A stretch of 64,000 nucleotides of DNA from positions 310,001-374,000 of the forward strand of contig JAUIHT010000003.1 of the NCBI GenBank assembly GCA_030432235.1, in the 5' to 3' direction. Of this stretch, positions 16,800-28,832 are shown piece after piece. The notes under the pieces are model-generated. The model did no database searches. It saw nothing but the letters and a program-made list of their open reading frames with translations, and had not been told where the DNA came from. A program made the position numbers and the translations under genes. Position 1 is the stretch's first letter. The number at the start of each line of letters is the position of its first letter. This DNA is from Verrucomicrobiia bacterium (lineage in GTDB: Bacteria > Verrucomicrobiota > Verrucomicrobiia > Opitutales > Cerasicoccaceae).

Positions 16800-17993
16800 A
16801 TGGCACAAAAATCACTCCTTTCTCCTTGGGCGGCAAATATCGCCCCCTCTCCCACCCTGGCTGTAGACGCCAAAGCCAAGGCCCTCAAGGCTGAAGGCAA
16901 GGATGTCTGCGGTTTCGGAGCGGGTGAGCCGGATTTTGACACGCCAGGCTTCATCAAGGAAGCCTGCGCCAAGGCTCTCCAGGACGGGCAAACGAAGTAT
17001 TGCCCGGCTCCTGGCTTGCCTGCTTTGCGCAAGGCGGTCGCGGAAAAATACGGCCGGGATAACAACATGCCCGGCATTGAGCCCGCTCAAGTAGTGGTCA
17101 GTCCGGGTGGCAAGTACTCGTGCTACCTGGCTTTGCTGTCCGTATGTGGCCCGGGCGACGAGGTCATCATCCCCGCGCCCTTCTGGGTCAGTTATCCGGA
17201 AATGGTCAAACTGACCGGCGCCACGCCGAAGATTGTTTTCGCGGGAGACGAGCAGGGCTTCAAGATCACGCCCGAGCAGCTAAAGGCGGCCATCACACCG
17301 CAGACCAAGCTCTTCATTCTTAACAGCCCATCCAATCCCACCGGCGCGATTTACACGCCGGCGGAAATCGAAGCCCTCGTACAGGTCGCGATCGAAGCGG
17401 ACATTCTGATCATGTCCGACGAAATTTACGAGTACCTGCTCTATGACGGCGTCACGCACCTGAGCCCGGCCTCACTGGGACCGGAAGCCGCCGAACGTGT
17501 CATCACCGTGGCCGGTTTCAGCAAGACCTTTTCCATGACCGGCTGGCGTCTCGGCACGCTGGTGGCGCCACCCGCCATCGCCAAAGCCGTGGCCAGCCTG
17601 CAGAGCCAGACCAGCTCCAACGCCACCACCTTCGCGCAGTTCGGTGCTCTGGCCGCACTGGAACAGCCGGAGAAGGCCAAGGCAGCCATCGCGGAAATGC
17701 TCGCCGTTTTCGACACGCGCAGATTAAAGCTGCTCGACGGCCTCAATGCCATCGACAGCGTCACCTGCCAGCGCGCGCAGGGAGCTTTCTATCTGTTCCC
17801 GAACATCAGCGCTCTCGGCCTGAGCGCCGACGACTTTGCCAGCCGTATCCTGGAGGAGAAACTCGTCGCGGTCGTACCCGGCGGCGGCTTCGGAGCCGAG
17901 GGCTACATGCGCCTCAGCTATGCCACCTCCGACGAGGTTATCGACAAGGGGCTCGTACGCCTGACCGAGTTTTGCGCGGAACTTGCTAAGTAA
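16800..17993 (+). CDS. PLP-dependent aminotransferase, aspartate aminotransferase type
   Basis: A 397-residue fold-type I class I/II aminotransferase, subgroup I-gamma (AspC/AatA-like). Motifs: [33 protein letters not shown], the cofactor-site [30 protein letters not shown] and the PLP lysine in [14 protein letters not shown]. The ATG at 16800 is chosen because family proteins begin near the [15 protein letters not shown] segment; a TTG at 16731 with AAGGAAG in front is possible and would add 23 residues. Probable role: aspartate or broad amino-donor transamination. Confidence 0.9.
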   Translation: MAQKSLLSPWAANIAPSPTLAVDAKAKALKAEGKDVCGFGAGEPDFDTPGFIKEACAKALQDGQTKYCPAPGLPALRKAVAEKYGRDNNMPGIEPAQVVVSPGGKYSCYLALLSVCGPGDEVIIPAPFWVSYPEMVKLTGATPKIVFAGDEQGFKITPEQLKAAITPQTKLFILNSPSNPTGAIYTPAEIEALVQVAIEADILIMSDEIYEYLLYDGVTHLSPASLGPEAAERVITVAGFSKTFSMTGWRLGTLVAPPAIAKAVASLQSQTSSNATTFAQFGALAALEQPEKAKAAIAEMLAVFDTRRLKLLDGLNAIDSVTCQRAQGAFYLFPNISALGLSADDFASRILEEKLVAVVPGGGFGAEGYMRLSYATSDEVIDKGLVRLTEFCAELAK

Positions 17994-18050
17994 TCGCTCC
18001 CAGGGTCATTCACCGCACCGCCACCACTTATATAAATAGCTAACCGATAA

Positions 18051-20282
<2,232 letters not shown>

Positions 20283-20314
20283 TCTAGCCCAAACCCAAAC
20301 CAAGGAGTTAACCC

Positions 20315-20713
20315 ATGGAAAAAGAAATCAATGCAGTCGGCTGGTTTGAACTGTACTGTTCCGACCTGTCCCGTGCCCAGGCCTTCTACGAAGGCGTGTT
20401 CCAAAAGAAGCTGGAAAAACTACCCACCGATGGCATTCCCCCGGAAGGCCCCAGCATCGAAATGCTGGCCTTTCCCATGCAGGAAGGAATGCAGGGAGCA
20501 CCCGGCGCGCTTTGCAAGATGGAAGGCGTGGAGCCCGGTGTCGGTGGCACGCTGGTCTACTTCAGCTGCGTCGACTGCGCTGAGGAGCAAGGCCGCGTCG
20601 AAGCCAGCGGCGGCCACGTACTCAAGCCGAAGTTTCCCATCGGGCACTACGGCTTCATCGCCATCGTACAGGACTCCGAAGGCAATTGCATCGGCCTGCA
20701 CTCGATGAAGTAA
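20315..20713 (+). CDS. VOC-family (glyoxalase/dioxygenase-fold) protein
   Basis: A 132-residue protein with the paired beta-alpha-beta-beta-beta modules of the VOC superfamily: VGWFELYCSDLSRAQAFYEG at the N-terminus and VYFSCVDCAEEQGRVEASGG, then HYGFIAIVQDSEGNCIGLHS at the C-terminus. The metal ligand set is incomplete by eye, so the substrate cannot be predicted. It follows idh by 32 bases with AAGGAG seven bases before its ATG, so the two may be co-transcribed. Confidence 0.85.
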   Translation: MEKEINAVGWFELYCSDLSRAQAFYEGVFQKKLEKLPTDGIPPEGPSIEMLAFPMQEGMQGAPGALCKMEGVEPGVGGTLVYFSCVDCAEEQGRVEASGGHVLKPKFPIGHYGFIAIVQDSEGNCIGLHSMK

Positions 20714-20744
20714 GCAGTCCTTTCAATATTCACTTCTCTGGAAG

Positions 20745-20772
20745 GCGACGCTTCATGCGTCGCTTTCTTTTT
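20745..20772 (+). terminator. Rho-independent terminator after the VOC gene
   Basis: Stem GCGACGC (20745-20751), loop TTCAT, stem GCGTCGC (20757-20763), then TTTCTTTTT. It lies 32 bases after the VOC stop. Confidence 0.75.
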
Positions 20773-20962
20773 ATCCAATCGAAGCAACGAGCAACGCGAG
20801 CGATGGGGCAAAGCCTCATGGAATGCGCAACCTCCCACTTCCAAGGCCACTGCCTTTACTTTTGTTACAATTTGGCCGGAGGGGGAATAATGGCTGGAAA
20901 CGAAAGCTCATGCGTGCCACATTAACAATGTTACAATTACGTTACAGAAATGGGCCGCTTTC

Positions 20963-22579
20963 TTGACGCCATTTACGCCATTTCCTGAAGTGAAATTACA
21001 CGACACGTATCTTCTTCCCGATCACACCGTCGGCCAAAACCTCATTCAAGAGTTGGGGCGGCTTTATCCGCTGGAAAAAGTCTCTCAGGCTCAGAAGCGG
21101 CAAACGGCTTTCGACAGCTTCGACTGGCGCCTTTTTCAAGGCGGTTACTTCCTGCTCGGTGACGACGCGCGGCATTTCGAGTTGCGTACCACCGGAACCG
21201 ACGAGGCGCGACAACAGGCACGCCTACCCGGTAAGGGCGAACCGCAATTCTGGTGGGACTTCCCAGAAGGCCGTTTGCAGGCGCAGTTGAAAAAACTTCT
21301 CGATGTACGCGCGCTGCTGCCCATCACGCAAACGCAGCAGAGCCTGGAAACCCACAACGCACTCAACGAAGATCACAAGACCGTTCTGCGGCTCAACCTC
21401 GAAGAGGTCACCCTGGTCGACAACGGCAAGCCCGTGCGTTCTCTACGCCACGCCCTGCAGGTCGTCACCCTGCGCGGGTATGAAAGTGAGGCAGGTAAAC
21501 TGCGTGACATCCTCGACCGCCTCGGCGTTTTTCCCGAGTCACGCCCACGGCACTTTGTCATGGCCGCACTGGAAGCAGCCGGTAAACGCCCCTTCGACTA
21601 CAGTTCAAAAATCGACATCACGCTCAACCCCCTGCAAAGCACCCGCGAGGCCGCGCGCATCATCCATCGACACTCGCTCGAAGTCATGCGACGCAATGAA
21701 GCCGGCATACTCGCGGACATCGACAGCGAGTTCCTGCATGACTACCGCGTGGCCATGCGCCGCACCCGCAGCGCGCTGTCCCTCATCAGAGGCGTTTTCC
21801 CCAAGGCGCAGACGGAACGCTTTAAAAAAGAGTTTTCTCAACTCGGCCGCCTGACCAATCCCGTGCGTGACCTCGACGTGTATCTGCTCGAGCGCGAACG
21901 TTACCGCGCACAGCTCCCCGAAAACCTCCGGCCCGGACTCGACAGCTTTTTCCAGGACCTGAGGGAAAAGCGCGTCGCGGCCTATCAGAATTTCGTCAAG
22001 GGACTCAACAGCAGCCACTACAAAAAGTTCATCAAGCGCTGGGAGAGCTTTCTCGACAAGGACGAAAGCCCGCCTACACCCGCCGCCACACGGCCTGTCA
22101 TCGAGACTGCGCGCCGGACCATCGCCAAACGGTTCGAGCGCATCTACCGCGAGGGCCTCGCCATCAACGACCTTAGTCCGGACGAGCGCCTGCACGAGCT
22201 GCGCGTGGATTTCAAAAAAATCCGCTACCTGCTGGAATTCTTCCGCTCACTCTTCCCCGCACGCGACGTGGCCTTCCTGGTCAAGCGCTTACGACAACTC
22301 CAGAACGTCCTCGGCAACCTCAACGATTTGCACGTACAGCAGCTCACACTCAACCAGCACCTCTCCGAGCTTTCGCCACAACGCCCCGACGCCATCCCAC
22401 TGGCCGCCAGTCTTGGCGTGCTGATTGCTAACTTGCAAAAGGAGAAGGAAACGGTTCGCACTCAGTTCGCCGCCTCCTTCGCCGAGCTCTGCGAGGCAAA
22501 GTTCGTGCAAAAACTCGAAACCCTCTTCGGCTCCAAGGCCACTTCACCCCTCAAACCTATCAACCCGGAAAAGAATTAA
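20963..22579 (+). CDS. CHAD-domain protein with N-terminal CYTH-like region
   Basis: A ~538-residue protein. Residues about 20-200 have the charged beta-strand pattern of CYTH/triphosphate-tunnel domains (FELRTTGTDEARQ, TVLRLNLEEVTL, LRHALQVVTLRGYESEAGKL). Residues about 225-515 are a CHAD domain with its conserved basic helices (FLHDYRVAMRRTRSALSLIRG, RDLDVYLLERERYR, LHELRVDFKKIRYLLEFF). CHAD domains bind polyphosphate and localise to polyphosphate granules. The start is uncertain: the TTG at 20963 is the first in-frame start and no good ATG is near. An orphan ParA gene follows within 60 bases. Confidence 0.85.
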   Translation: MTPFTPFPEVKLHDTYLLPDHTVGQNLIQELGRLYPLEKVSQAQKRQTAFDSFDWRLFQGGYFLLGDDARHFELRTTGTDEARQQARLPGKGEPQFWWDFPEGRLQAQLKKLLDVRALLPITQTQQSLETHNALNEDHKTVLRLNLEEVTLVDNGKPVRSLRHALQVVTLRGYESEAGKLRDILDRLGVFPESRPRHFVMAALEAAGKRPFDYSSKIDITLNPLQSTREAARIIHRHSLEVMRRNEAGILADIDSEFLHDYRVAMRRTRSALSLIRGVFPKAQTERFKKEFSQLGRLTNPVRDLDVYLLERERYRAQLPENLRPGLDSFFQDLREKRVAAYQNFVKGLNSSHYKKFIKRWESFLDKDESPPTPAATRPVIETARRTIAKRFERIYREGLAINDLSPDERLHELRVDFKKIRYLLEFFRSLFPARDVAFLVKRLRQLQNVLGNLNDLHVQQLTLNQHLSELSPQRPDAIPLAASLGVLIANLQKEKETVRTQFAASFAELCEAKFVQKLETLFGSKATSPLKPINPEKN

Positions 22580-22581
22580 TA

Positions 22582-22639
22582 TTAGCCCCGGAGGACACCG
22601 AGGAGTTCATCTCCGTGCTCGCCGTGACTCCGTGGCTAA
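22582..22639. repeat. Word-palindrome, CACGGAG-type, containing the parA start
   Basis: The left arm opens TTAGCCCCGGAGGACACCGA; the right arm ends CCGTGACTCCGTGGCTAA. They are imperfect reverse complements built from the word CACGGAG. The likely GTG start of the ParA gene (22632) lies inside the right arm. Confidence 0.6.
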
Positions 22640-23396
22640 AAACAAAAAAGTGAAAGTCCTCTCCGTCTATAATATCAAAGGAGGCGTCGGTAAAACCGCC
22701 GCTGCCGTCAATCTGAGCTATCTGGCCGCGCAGGCCGGATGGCGCACGCTGCTGTGCGACTTCGATCCACAGGGCGCCTCGTCCTACTACCTGCGCATCA
22801 AGCCCGAGGACAAGATGAAGCCGAAGAAGCTGCTTAAAGGCGGCAGCTTCGCCCACAAGCAAATCAAGGAGTCGGACTACCCCAACCTCGAGCTGCTTCC
22901 CGCGCATCTCGATTATCGCCACTTCGACCTGCTGCTGGATAAACAGAAGAAATCGAAGAGCCGCCTGCGCGCTTTCTTCGACGGCTTCGCCGAAGACTAC
23001 GACCTCATCGTCATCGACGCCCCACCCAATATCACTTTATTATCCGAGAATATTTTCCGCGCCTCCGATCTGGTGCTCATCCCGGTCATCCCCACTACTT
23101 TGTCCCTGCTGACCTACGCGCAGATCCGCGCCTTCTTCGACCAGGAGGATCTCCCGGCGCGCCGCGCCCGCGCCTTCTTCAGCATGGTGGAGAAGCGCAA
23201 GAGTCTGCATCGCGAAACGGTGGAGAAGTACCTCCAGGAGGATCCCCATTTCTTTGCCGTGCAAATCCCGATGGCCTCCGTGGTGGAAAAGATGGGCCCC
23301 AACCGCGCCCCGGTGCCCTCCTATGCCGCCAGTAGCCCTGCCGCCCGGGCCTATGGCGAGCTCTGGCGCGAAACCGCCGCCGTGCTGGAGCGCTGA
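22632..23396 (+). CDS. Orphan ParA/Soj-family ATPase
   Basis: A 254-residue deviant-Walker ATPase: it begins VYNIKGGVGKTAAAVNLSYL (Walker A with signature lysine KGGVGKT) and has the A' motif LLCDFDPQGASS and the Walker B region DLIVIDAPPN. There is no N-terminal DNA-binding extension. The GTG start at 22632 is inferred from where family similarity begins; the frame is open further upstream inside the CHAD gene. No ParB or parS-like sequence is adjacent, unlike chromosome-segregating ParA. The neighbour is a CHAD protein, so it may position a cargo other than DNA. Confidence 0.9.
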   Translation: MAKNKKVKVLSVYNIKGGVGKTAAAVNLSYLAAQAGWRTLLCDFDPQGASSYYLRIKPEDKMKPKKLLKGGSFAHKQIKESDYPNLELLPAHLDYRHFDLLLDKQKKSKSRLRAFFDGFAEDYDLIVIDAPPNITLLSENIFRASDLVLIPVIPTTLSLLTYAQIRAFFDQEDLPARRARAFFSMVEKRKSLHRETVEKYLQEDPHFFAVQIPMASVVEKMGPNRAPVPSYAASSPAARAYGELWRETAAVLER

Positions 23397-23413
23397 CCGG
23401 AGCTAACTCACAA

Positions 23414-23468
23414 CCTGGGCTTGCGCAGCCCAGACTCGCGGTGCGTGAGCGCACAGGACTTTGTTTTT
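23414..23468 (+). repeat. REP-like element, copy 3
   Basis: After the parA stop: TGGGCTTGCGCAGCCCA hairpin, then CGCGGTGCGTG-AGCGCACAGGACT and TTGTTTTT. It matches copies 1 and 2 in the two small hairpins and core but lacks the long third hairpin. Confidence 0.7.
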
Positions 23469-23521
23469 ACTCAAAGCCTCATGGAGATACGGAACATCTC
23501 GGGTGCAGGGCCGCTGCCCTG

Positions 23522-24820
23522 CTAGAACCAGGTGGTGACGTGAATGCCGATGACGGTGGCGTTGCGCTGGGACAGGTGGGGATTCATCACATACTGGAAG
23601 TCCGGCACGATGGTCATATACTTGGTCAGCTTGATATTGTAGGACATCTCCACGACGGCCTGCCAGGATGACACCGGAGTGCCCTGGCCACTCTGGCTAT
23701 TCACGTAGTCGCGGCTCCAACTGAGGTAGGAGTAGCCCAAACCGGCCACGTCATCGGGACGTCCAGGGACCAGGCCTTCCACAATGACCCCACCGGTGCC
23801 GGAGAAGATGACCGGGGATTTCTCCGGATGCGGGGTGGAGCCAAGCTTGGCGAAGACACCGGGCCTGGGCCCAGCCGTATCCTCGGGGAGCAGGTACTGG
23901 TCGATAATGAAATAGTAGCCACCGTCGCCGTAGAGGGTGTCAGGGGAGCCCAGTGGCAGGTCCGGCCGGCGCGCGAAGTCGGCGAATTCGCCGGTATTGT
24001 ACCAGGCGCCAAGCTTGGCCGTGCCTTTACAGCCGTTCAGGTGGTATTTCCAGCCACCTTCGAGGAAGAAACTGTAACCGGCCGCGCCACCCGCTTCGAA
24101 ATCGAAACCGTGGTCGGCGGGGGCGCTGTGCCCGGCGGAGCCAACATACCAGCCAAACTGCACGTAGGTGTCCTCGGTAGGCTCGCCATAGAGGAAAACG
24201 CCGGGCGCGTCGGTGGGGTAAGAGGGGTAATTGACGTTCTGGAAGACACTGGCAAGGCCACCGTTGAACTCGTAGTTGAGGAAATTCTGCCCCATACTCG
24301 AGACCATGAAGTCGTCGTCGGTGGCGATGACGCCGCCCTTAAAGCGAAAGCGTCCGTCAAGGAAGCTCTGGTCGTACCAAATAGCGGCAAAGCGGGTGCG
24401 CTCGGTCTGCGCAGCCATACCGGAAATATCGCCGCTGTCCCCCACGTAATGGCTGGGATTACCCCCGACCTGATAGGAAAAGACGCCGAAAAGGTTCCCG
24501 ACCGGAGCGTCGAAGAGCGTACCCATGTCGATATTCAGGCCGGTGTCGAGGCGGTTGAGCGCGATACCACCGGTGCGGAAACCGCCGCCCATGATGCCCC
24601 AGCCCTCGAACTTGTCCCGCATCCACAGCGAGACGCCATACTCGTCCTCGATTCTCTGCCGGTGGCCACCCCAATCGCCGGTCAGCTTGTCATTGGACAT
24701 GAAGCGGTCCCAGATACTGACGTTGCCCGCGCCACGGGTATCGACCTCGGAATCGTCCTGCGCCCGGAGGCACAAGGGCAGGCACAAAATCAGCCCGATA
24801 AAAAGCAAACGCAGCGGCAT
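23522..24820 (-). CDS. OprB-type carbohydrate porin
   Basis: A 432-residue outer-membrane protein with a signal peptide (LRLLFIGLILCLPLCLRAQ). The mature part has the OprB hallmarks: SNDKLTGDWGGHRQRIEDEYG near the N-terminus, alternating amphipathic strands rich in Gly/Tyr/Phe, and a C-terminal aromatic residue (VTTWF) typical for BamA recognition. These 16-stranded porins take up sugars. It is the last gene of a minus-strand run behind a SHOCT lipoprotein and a VWA protein. Confidence 0.9.
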   Translation of the reverse strand: MPLRLLFIGLILCLPLCLRAQDDSEVDTRGAGNVSIWDRFMSNDKLTGDWGGHRQRIEDEYGVSLWMRDKFEGWGIMGGGFRTGGIALNRLDTGLNIDMGTLFDAPVGNLFGVFSYQVGGNPSHYVGDSGDISGMAAQTERTRFAAIWYDQSFLDGRFRFKGGVIATDDDFMVSSMGQNFLNYEFNGGLASVFQNVNYPSYPTDAPGVFLYGEPTEDTYVQFGWYVGSAGHSAPADHGFDFEAGGAAGYSFFLEGGWKYHLNGCKGTAKLGAWYNTGEFADFARRPDLPLGSPDTLYGDGGYYFIIDQYLLPEDTAGPRPGVFAKLGSTPHPEKSPVIFSGTGGVIVEGLVPGRPDDVAGLGYSYLSWSRDYVNSQSGQGTPVSSWQAVVEMSYNIKLTKYMTIVPDFQYVMNPHLSQRNATVIGIHVTTWF

Positions 24821-24885
24821 GCCAACTAGTTAGGCTAATCGCGTGCCAAATCTCAACCGGGAAAATGCCCGGTGCCTCCAATGGC

Positions 24886-25098
24886 TTACTGGTTCAGAAT
24901 CTTTTTCTTCTGCGCCGCATACTCCTTGTCGGTGATAATCCCGGCGTTGTGAGCCTTTTCCAAATCCATCAACTCCTGTCCGGTGGTGGTGGTACGGGTC
25001 TCCTGAACATTGGAGCTTTTGGCCCCTCCGCCACTGCAGGCGGTAAAGGATACGGAAAGCAAAGCGGCGAAGATAACGGCGAAGAGTGTGTTTTTCAT
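24886..25098 (-). CDS. Small lipoprotein with SHOCT domain
   Basis: A 70-residue protein with a lipoprotein signal (MKNTLFAVIFAALLSVSFTAC, Cys21), a short Ser/Thr-rich linker, and a C-terminal SHOCT-type helix pair (LMDLEKAHNAGIITDKEYAA then QKKKILNQ). SHOCT modules usually sit at the ends of oligomerising proteins. It lies 65 bases before the porin gene on the same strand. Confidence 0.8.
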   Translation of the reverse strand: MKNTLFAVIFAALLSVSFTACSGGGAKSSNVQETRTTTTGQELMDLEKAHNAGIITDKEYAAQKKKILNQ

Positions 25099-25204
25099 AT
25101 CAACCACAGCCTGAGCAGATTCCGCGCCGCTGGCAAGCCCGGTGAGCCCACCAGACCGAAAATTCGAAATCCACCGCGAGCGGTACCGGCGCGAATCAAA
25201 TGAC

Positions 25205-25975
25205 TCAGCGCCGTGCGAAGCGACCACCGTTTTGCTCCGCCAGCTCCTTGAGGAATTCCGCGCCTTGGTCGGACTGGTAGGAAATCGTATGGATGACCAC
25301 TCGCTTCTCGCGCAGCCTTTGCAGATCATGCACGTAGTAGAGAACTGAATCCGGTCCACCGGCGGGATAGCCGTCGCTGAGCAGGATGATCGTTTCGACT
25401 TCTTTCATGGCGAAGGCCTCGTCCAGGGCGTCCTTAGTATCGGTCCCACCGTCAGGAGAACGGTATTGCAGCCAGTTATAGGCATCGAAGACGTTGCGCT
25501 TCGTGGCGGGGATGAGACCGCCTTCCTTGTACAGCGTACTGTAGCTCCCAAAAACGATGATATTGAAGTCCAGAGGTGGCTCCATGGCGTCAAAGACGGG
25601 CTTGAGCGTACGAATGAGTTTGTCCCAACGCCCCCGATTCATGCTGCCGGATTCGTCGATGACAAATACGATGCGGGAGGACTCCGCCCGGATACCCATG
25701 AAGTCGAGGCTGTAAAAGGAACGGTCGTACTCGTCGCGCCAATGGGTAAGATAAGCCTGATCATCAGCCGAAAAGCGGTCAAACGGCACCGTGAACTTAC
25801 GCCCGTCCTCCCGGCGAATGACCACCTGGCCGTTGCCGGGGTCGTAGTTGACGACGACGGCCTTGATGCTCTGGCCGTCGGTACTGGTAAATTCGCGGTA
25901 CTCCGGCTCAGCCCTGGCGCTCAGGCAACCCAGGCAAAGTAATAGAAAAAAACGGCAAACAGGACGGTGAGACAT
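25205..25975 (-). CDS. Secreted SHD1-like and VWA domain protein
   Basis: A 256-residue protein with a signal peptide (VCRFFLLLCLGCLSARA). Residues about 24-75 resemble an SHD1-like domain (YREFTSTDGQSIKAVVV, VIRREDGRKFTVPFDRFS), common in Planctomycetes/Verrucomicrobia envelope proteins. Residues about 92-256 form a von Willebrand A domain with a complete MIDAS start FVIDESGSMN, a DGGTDTKDALDEAF segment and IILLSDGYPAGG. It probably binds a protein partner via a metal ion outside the cytoplasm. Confidence 0.85.
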   Translation of the reverse strand: MSHRPVCRFFLLLCLGCLSARAEPEYREFTSTDGQSIKAVVVNYDPGNGQVVIRREDGRKFTVPFDRFSADDQAYLTHWRDEYDRSFYSLDFMGIRAESSRIVFVIDESGSMNRGRWDKLIRTLKPVFDAMEPPLDFNIIVFGSYSTLYKEGGLIPATKRNVFDAYNWLQYRSPDGGTDTKDALDEAFAMKEVETIILLSDGYPAGGPDSVLYYVHDLQRLREKRVVIHTISYQSDQGAEFLKELAEQNGGRFARR

Positions 25976-26037
25976 GGCACCCGCCAGCTAAGCAATCTTG
26001 GCTCCTCGTGGGAAGCCGAATATTGCGACAACAGCCC

Positions 26038-27171
<1,134 letters not shown>

Positions 27172-27342
27172 GGAAAAAGCTCGTCCTGAAAGGGACGGCG
27201 GCGGAGTCATAATCATCCCACCTGTGAGGCGTTTCGTAATAAGCCGTCTCGTGTGCGACGTACGGTGCCAGGCGGGTAGCAGAGCCCGAAAACGCATTTC
27301 AGGCTACAATTCGGGATAAAAAGCATGTCCCCGCCTCTGACA

Positions 27343-27485
27343 AGCTTTTTTTGAGATATGGGATATGGGATGGGAGAATGGGAGGCAGGGCGACGGGGAG
27401 AACAGATGAATTAAACCCTTGCTGCATATCCCATATCCCACATCGCAGATCACACATCTCAGATCTCCCACATCCTCAAAAAGCC
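27343..27485. repeat. Word-palindrome, GGGATAT-type, in the divergent rho/prepilin gap
   Basis: The left arm (about 27343-27391) reads AGCTTTTTTTGAGATATGGG and onward with three GGGAT/GGGAG words; the right arm (about 27424-27485) reads CATATCCCATATCCCACATC and ends CCTCAAAAAGCC. The arms are imperfect reverse complements of up to 40-50 bases. Here the element lies between two divergent genes, so it cannot simply be a terminator. Confidence 0.65.
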
Positions 27486-27540
27486 GTGCAAAGTCGGGGA
27501 AAATGCGCTATATTTACCATAATCGTCGTGGGAAAGCGGA

Positions 27541-27569
27541 TTGACAGTCCCCGCCCGTCCCGCCATAGC
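27541..27569 (+). promoter_or_regulatory. Possible sigma-70-type promoter for the prepilin cassette
   Basis: TTGACA at 27541-27546, a 17-base spacer, and CATAGC at 27564-27569, about 20 bases before the first prepilin ATG. The -35 is a perfect consensus, the -10 is weak; this is a prediction from spacing only. Confidence 0.35.
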
Positions 27570-27589
27570 CTGTTTTTCTCCCTAATCCG

Positions 27590-28240
27590 ATGCTTTTGTG
27601 CCCTTCCCAGAACTCTTCCGGCACCGGCGCCCGCCGGGGTGGCTTTACTTTAGTCGAACTTCTCGTCGTGATGAGCATTATCCTCATCCTGGCGGGCATC
27701 GTCATTGGCGTGCAACGCGGCGTCTACCGTAAGCAGTCCGAGGCCAAGGCCCGAGGCGAAATGCAGGCCATCGCGACCGCGCTGGAGTCATTTAAACTCA
27801 AGTACGGCGATTATCCCTGGACTGGCTCAGATCAGCCCGAGCAGCTTTTCAATGCACTTACCGGTGCTTCCAAGCTCTATGTAGAGAATGATAAGGTTTA
27901 CATGGGGATACCGGACGGCGGCAGCACCCACGCCGGCTTCTTGGAGGCCTCCAAGATGACCGTCGACAGTAAGGACGATCCAACGAAATTCATGGATCCT
28001 TGGGGCAATGAATACCATTACTATTATAAAAGCACTGACGACTCCGATAACTACCGCGATGGAAATACGAGCAACGACCCGTGGCAGTTTCCCGGCTTCG
28101 TACTCCTTTCTGAAGGACCGGATGGCTCCATGAGTAGCGACGGTGAAACCAACGGCACCTTGCCCACCAACGCCGAAGAATACTATCTCAATGGCAATGC
28201 AAAAAACCAGGACAACATCGTTCACGGTCTAGAATTGTAA
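27590..28240 (+). CDS. GspG-like pseudopilin 1
   Basis: A 216-residue prepilin: a 16-18-residue polar leader ending RRG, then the type IV prepilin methylation motif GFTLVELLVV (cleavage after Gly, Glu at +5) and a ~20-residue hydrophobic helix. The rest fits a major pseudopilin fold: KARGEMQAIATALESFKLKYGDYPW, later DPWGNEYHYYYKS with acidic residues of the calcium-binding type. First gene of five consecutive prepilin genes in the order G, G, H/D, I/B, J/C. Confidence 0.88.
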   Translation: MLLCPSQNSSGTGARRGGFTLVELLVVMSIILILAGIVIGVQRGVYRKQSEAKARGEMQAIATALESFKLKYGDYPWTGSDQPEQLFNALTGASKLYVENDKVYMGIPDGGSTHAGFLEASKMTVDSKDDPTKFMDPWGNEYHYYYKSTDDSDNYRDGNTSNDPWQFPGFVLLSEGPDGSMSSDGETNGTLPTNAEEYYLNGNAKNQDNIVHGLEL

Positions 28241-28250
28241 TTTTTACATC

Positions 28251-28817
28251 ATGAAACACTCCCCAAAATACATTTCGCGCACCGGCTTTACACTCATTGA
28301 GCTGCTGACGGTTATCGCCATCATCGGCATCCTTGCGGGCATCCTCATTCCGGTGGTAGGCTCCGCCCGTAAGGCCGCCAACAAGGCCAAATCCAAGGCG
28401 CAGTTTGCCAACTACGCCAACGCTCTCGTCCAGTATCGCACCGAATATGGCTACTGGCCCAGTATCCTCAACGGCTCGGAAACGACGCCCTTTGACCTCG
28501 GCCAAGGAACCAACAGCGAGGATTTAATCAAGGCCCTCACTGGTCGCGATAAAAATGGAGACAAGAATTACGAGTATAACAGAAAAGGGGTTTCTTTCCT
28601 GTCCGTCTCTGACAACGAATTGCAGCTAGATTCGGATACGCAACTGGTCGACGCTTTTGAAAATCCGAATATAAAAATCGTGGTGGACGATGACAACAAC
28701 GGACAAATCTCGGCCACGGCACTACCCGACAGGAGCGATCCTCTTAAAGCCAAGGTGGCCATCTGGACGGATGAAAACGCCGACGAGCACTGGGAAGACG
28801 TCCGCTCCTGGGAATAA
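28251..28817 (+). CDS. GspG-like pseudopilin 2
   Basis: A 188-residue prepilin with leader HSPKYISRTG, the GFTLIELLTVIAIIGILAG N-terminal helix, and AQFANYANALVQYRTEYGYWP resembling the first pseudopilin. The middle and end are Asp/Asn-rich with DDDNNGQ, which may bind calcium. It starts 10 bases after its neighbour. Paralogous to the preceding gene; the pair probably arose by duplication. Confidence 0.85.
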   Translation: MKHSPKYISRTGFTLIELLTVIAIIGILAGILIPVVGSARKAANKAKSKAQFANYANALVQYRTEYGYWPSILNGSETTPFDLGQGTNSEDLIKALTGRDKNGDKNYEYNRKGVSFLSVSDNELQLDSDTQLVDAFENPNIKIVVDDDNNGQISATALPDRSDPLKAKVAIWTDENADEHWEDVRSWE

Positions 28818-28832
28818 TCACCTCAACTCAAC

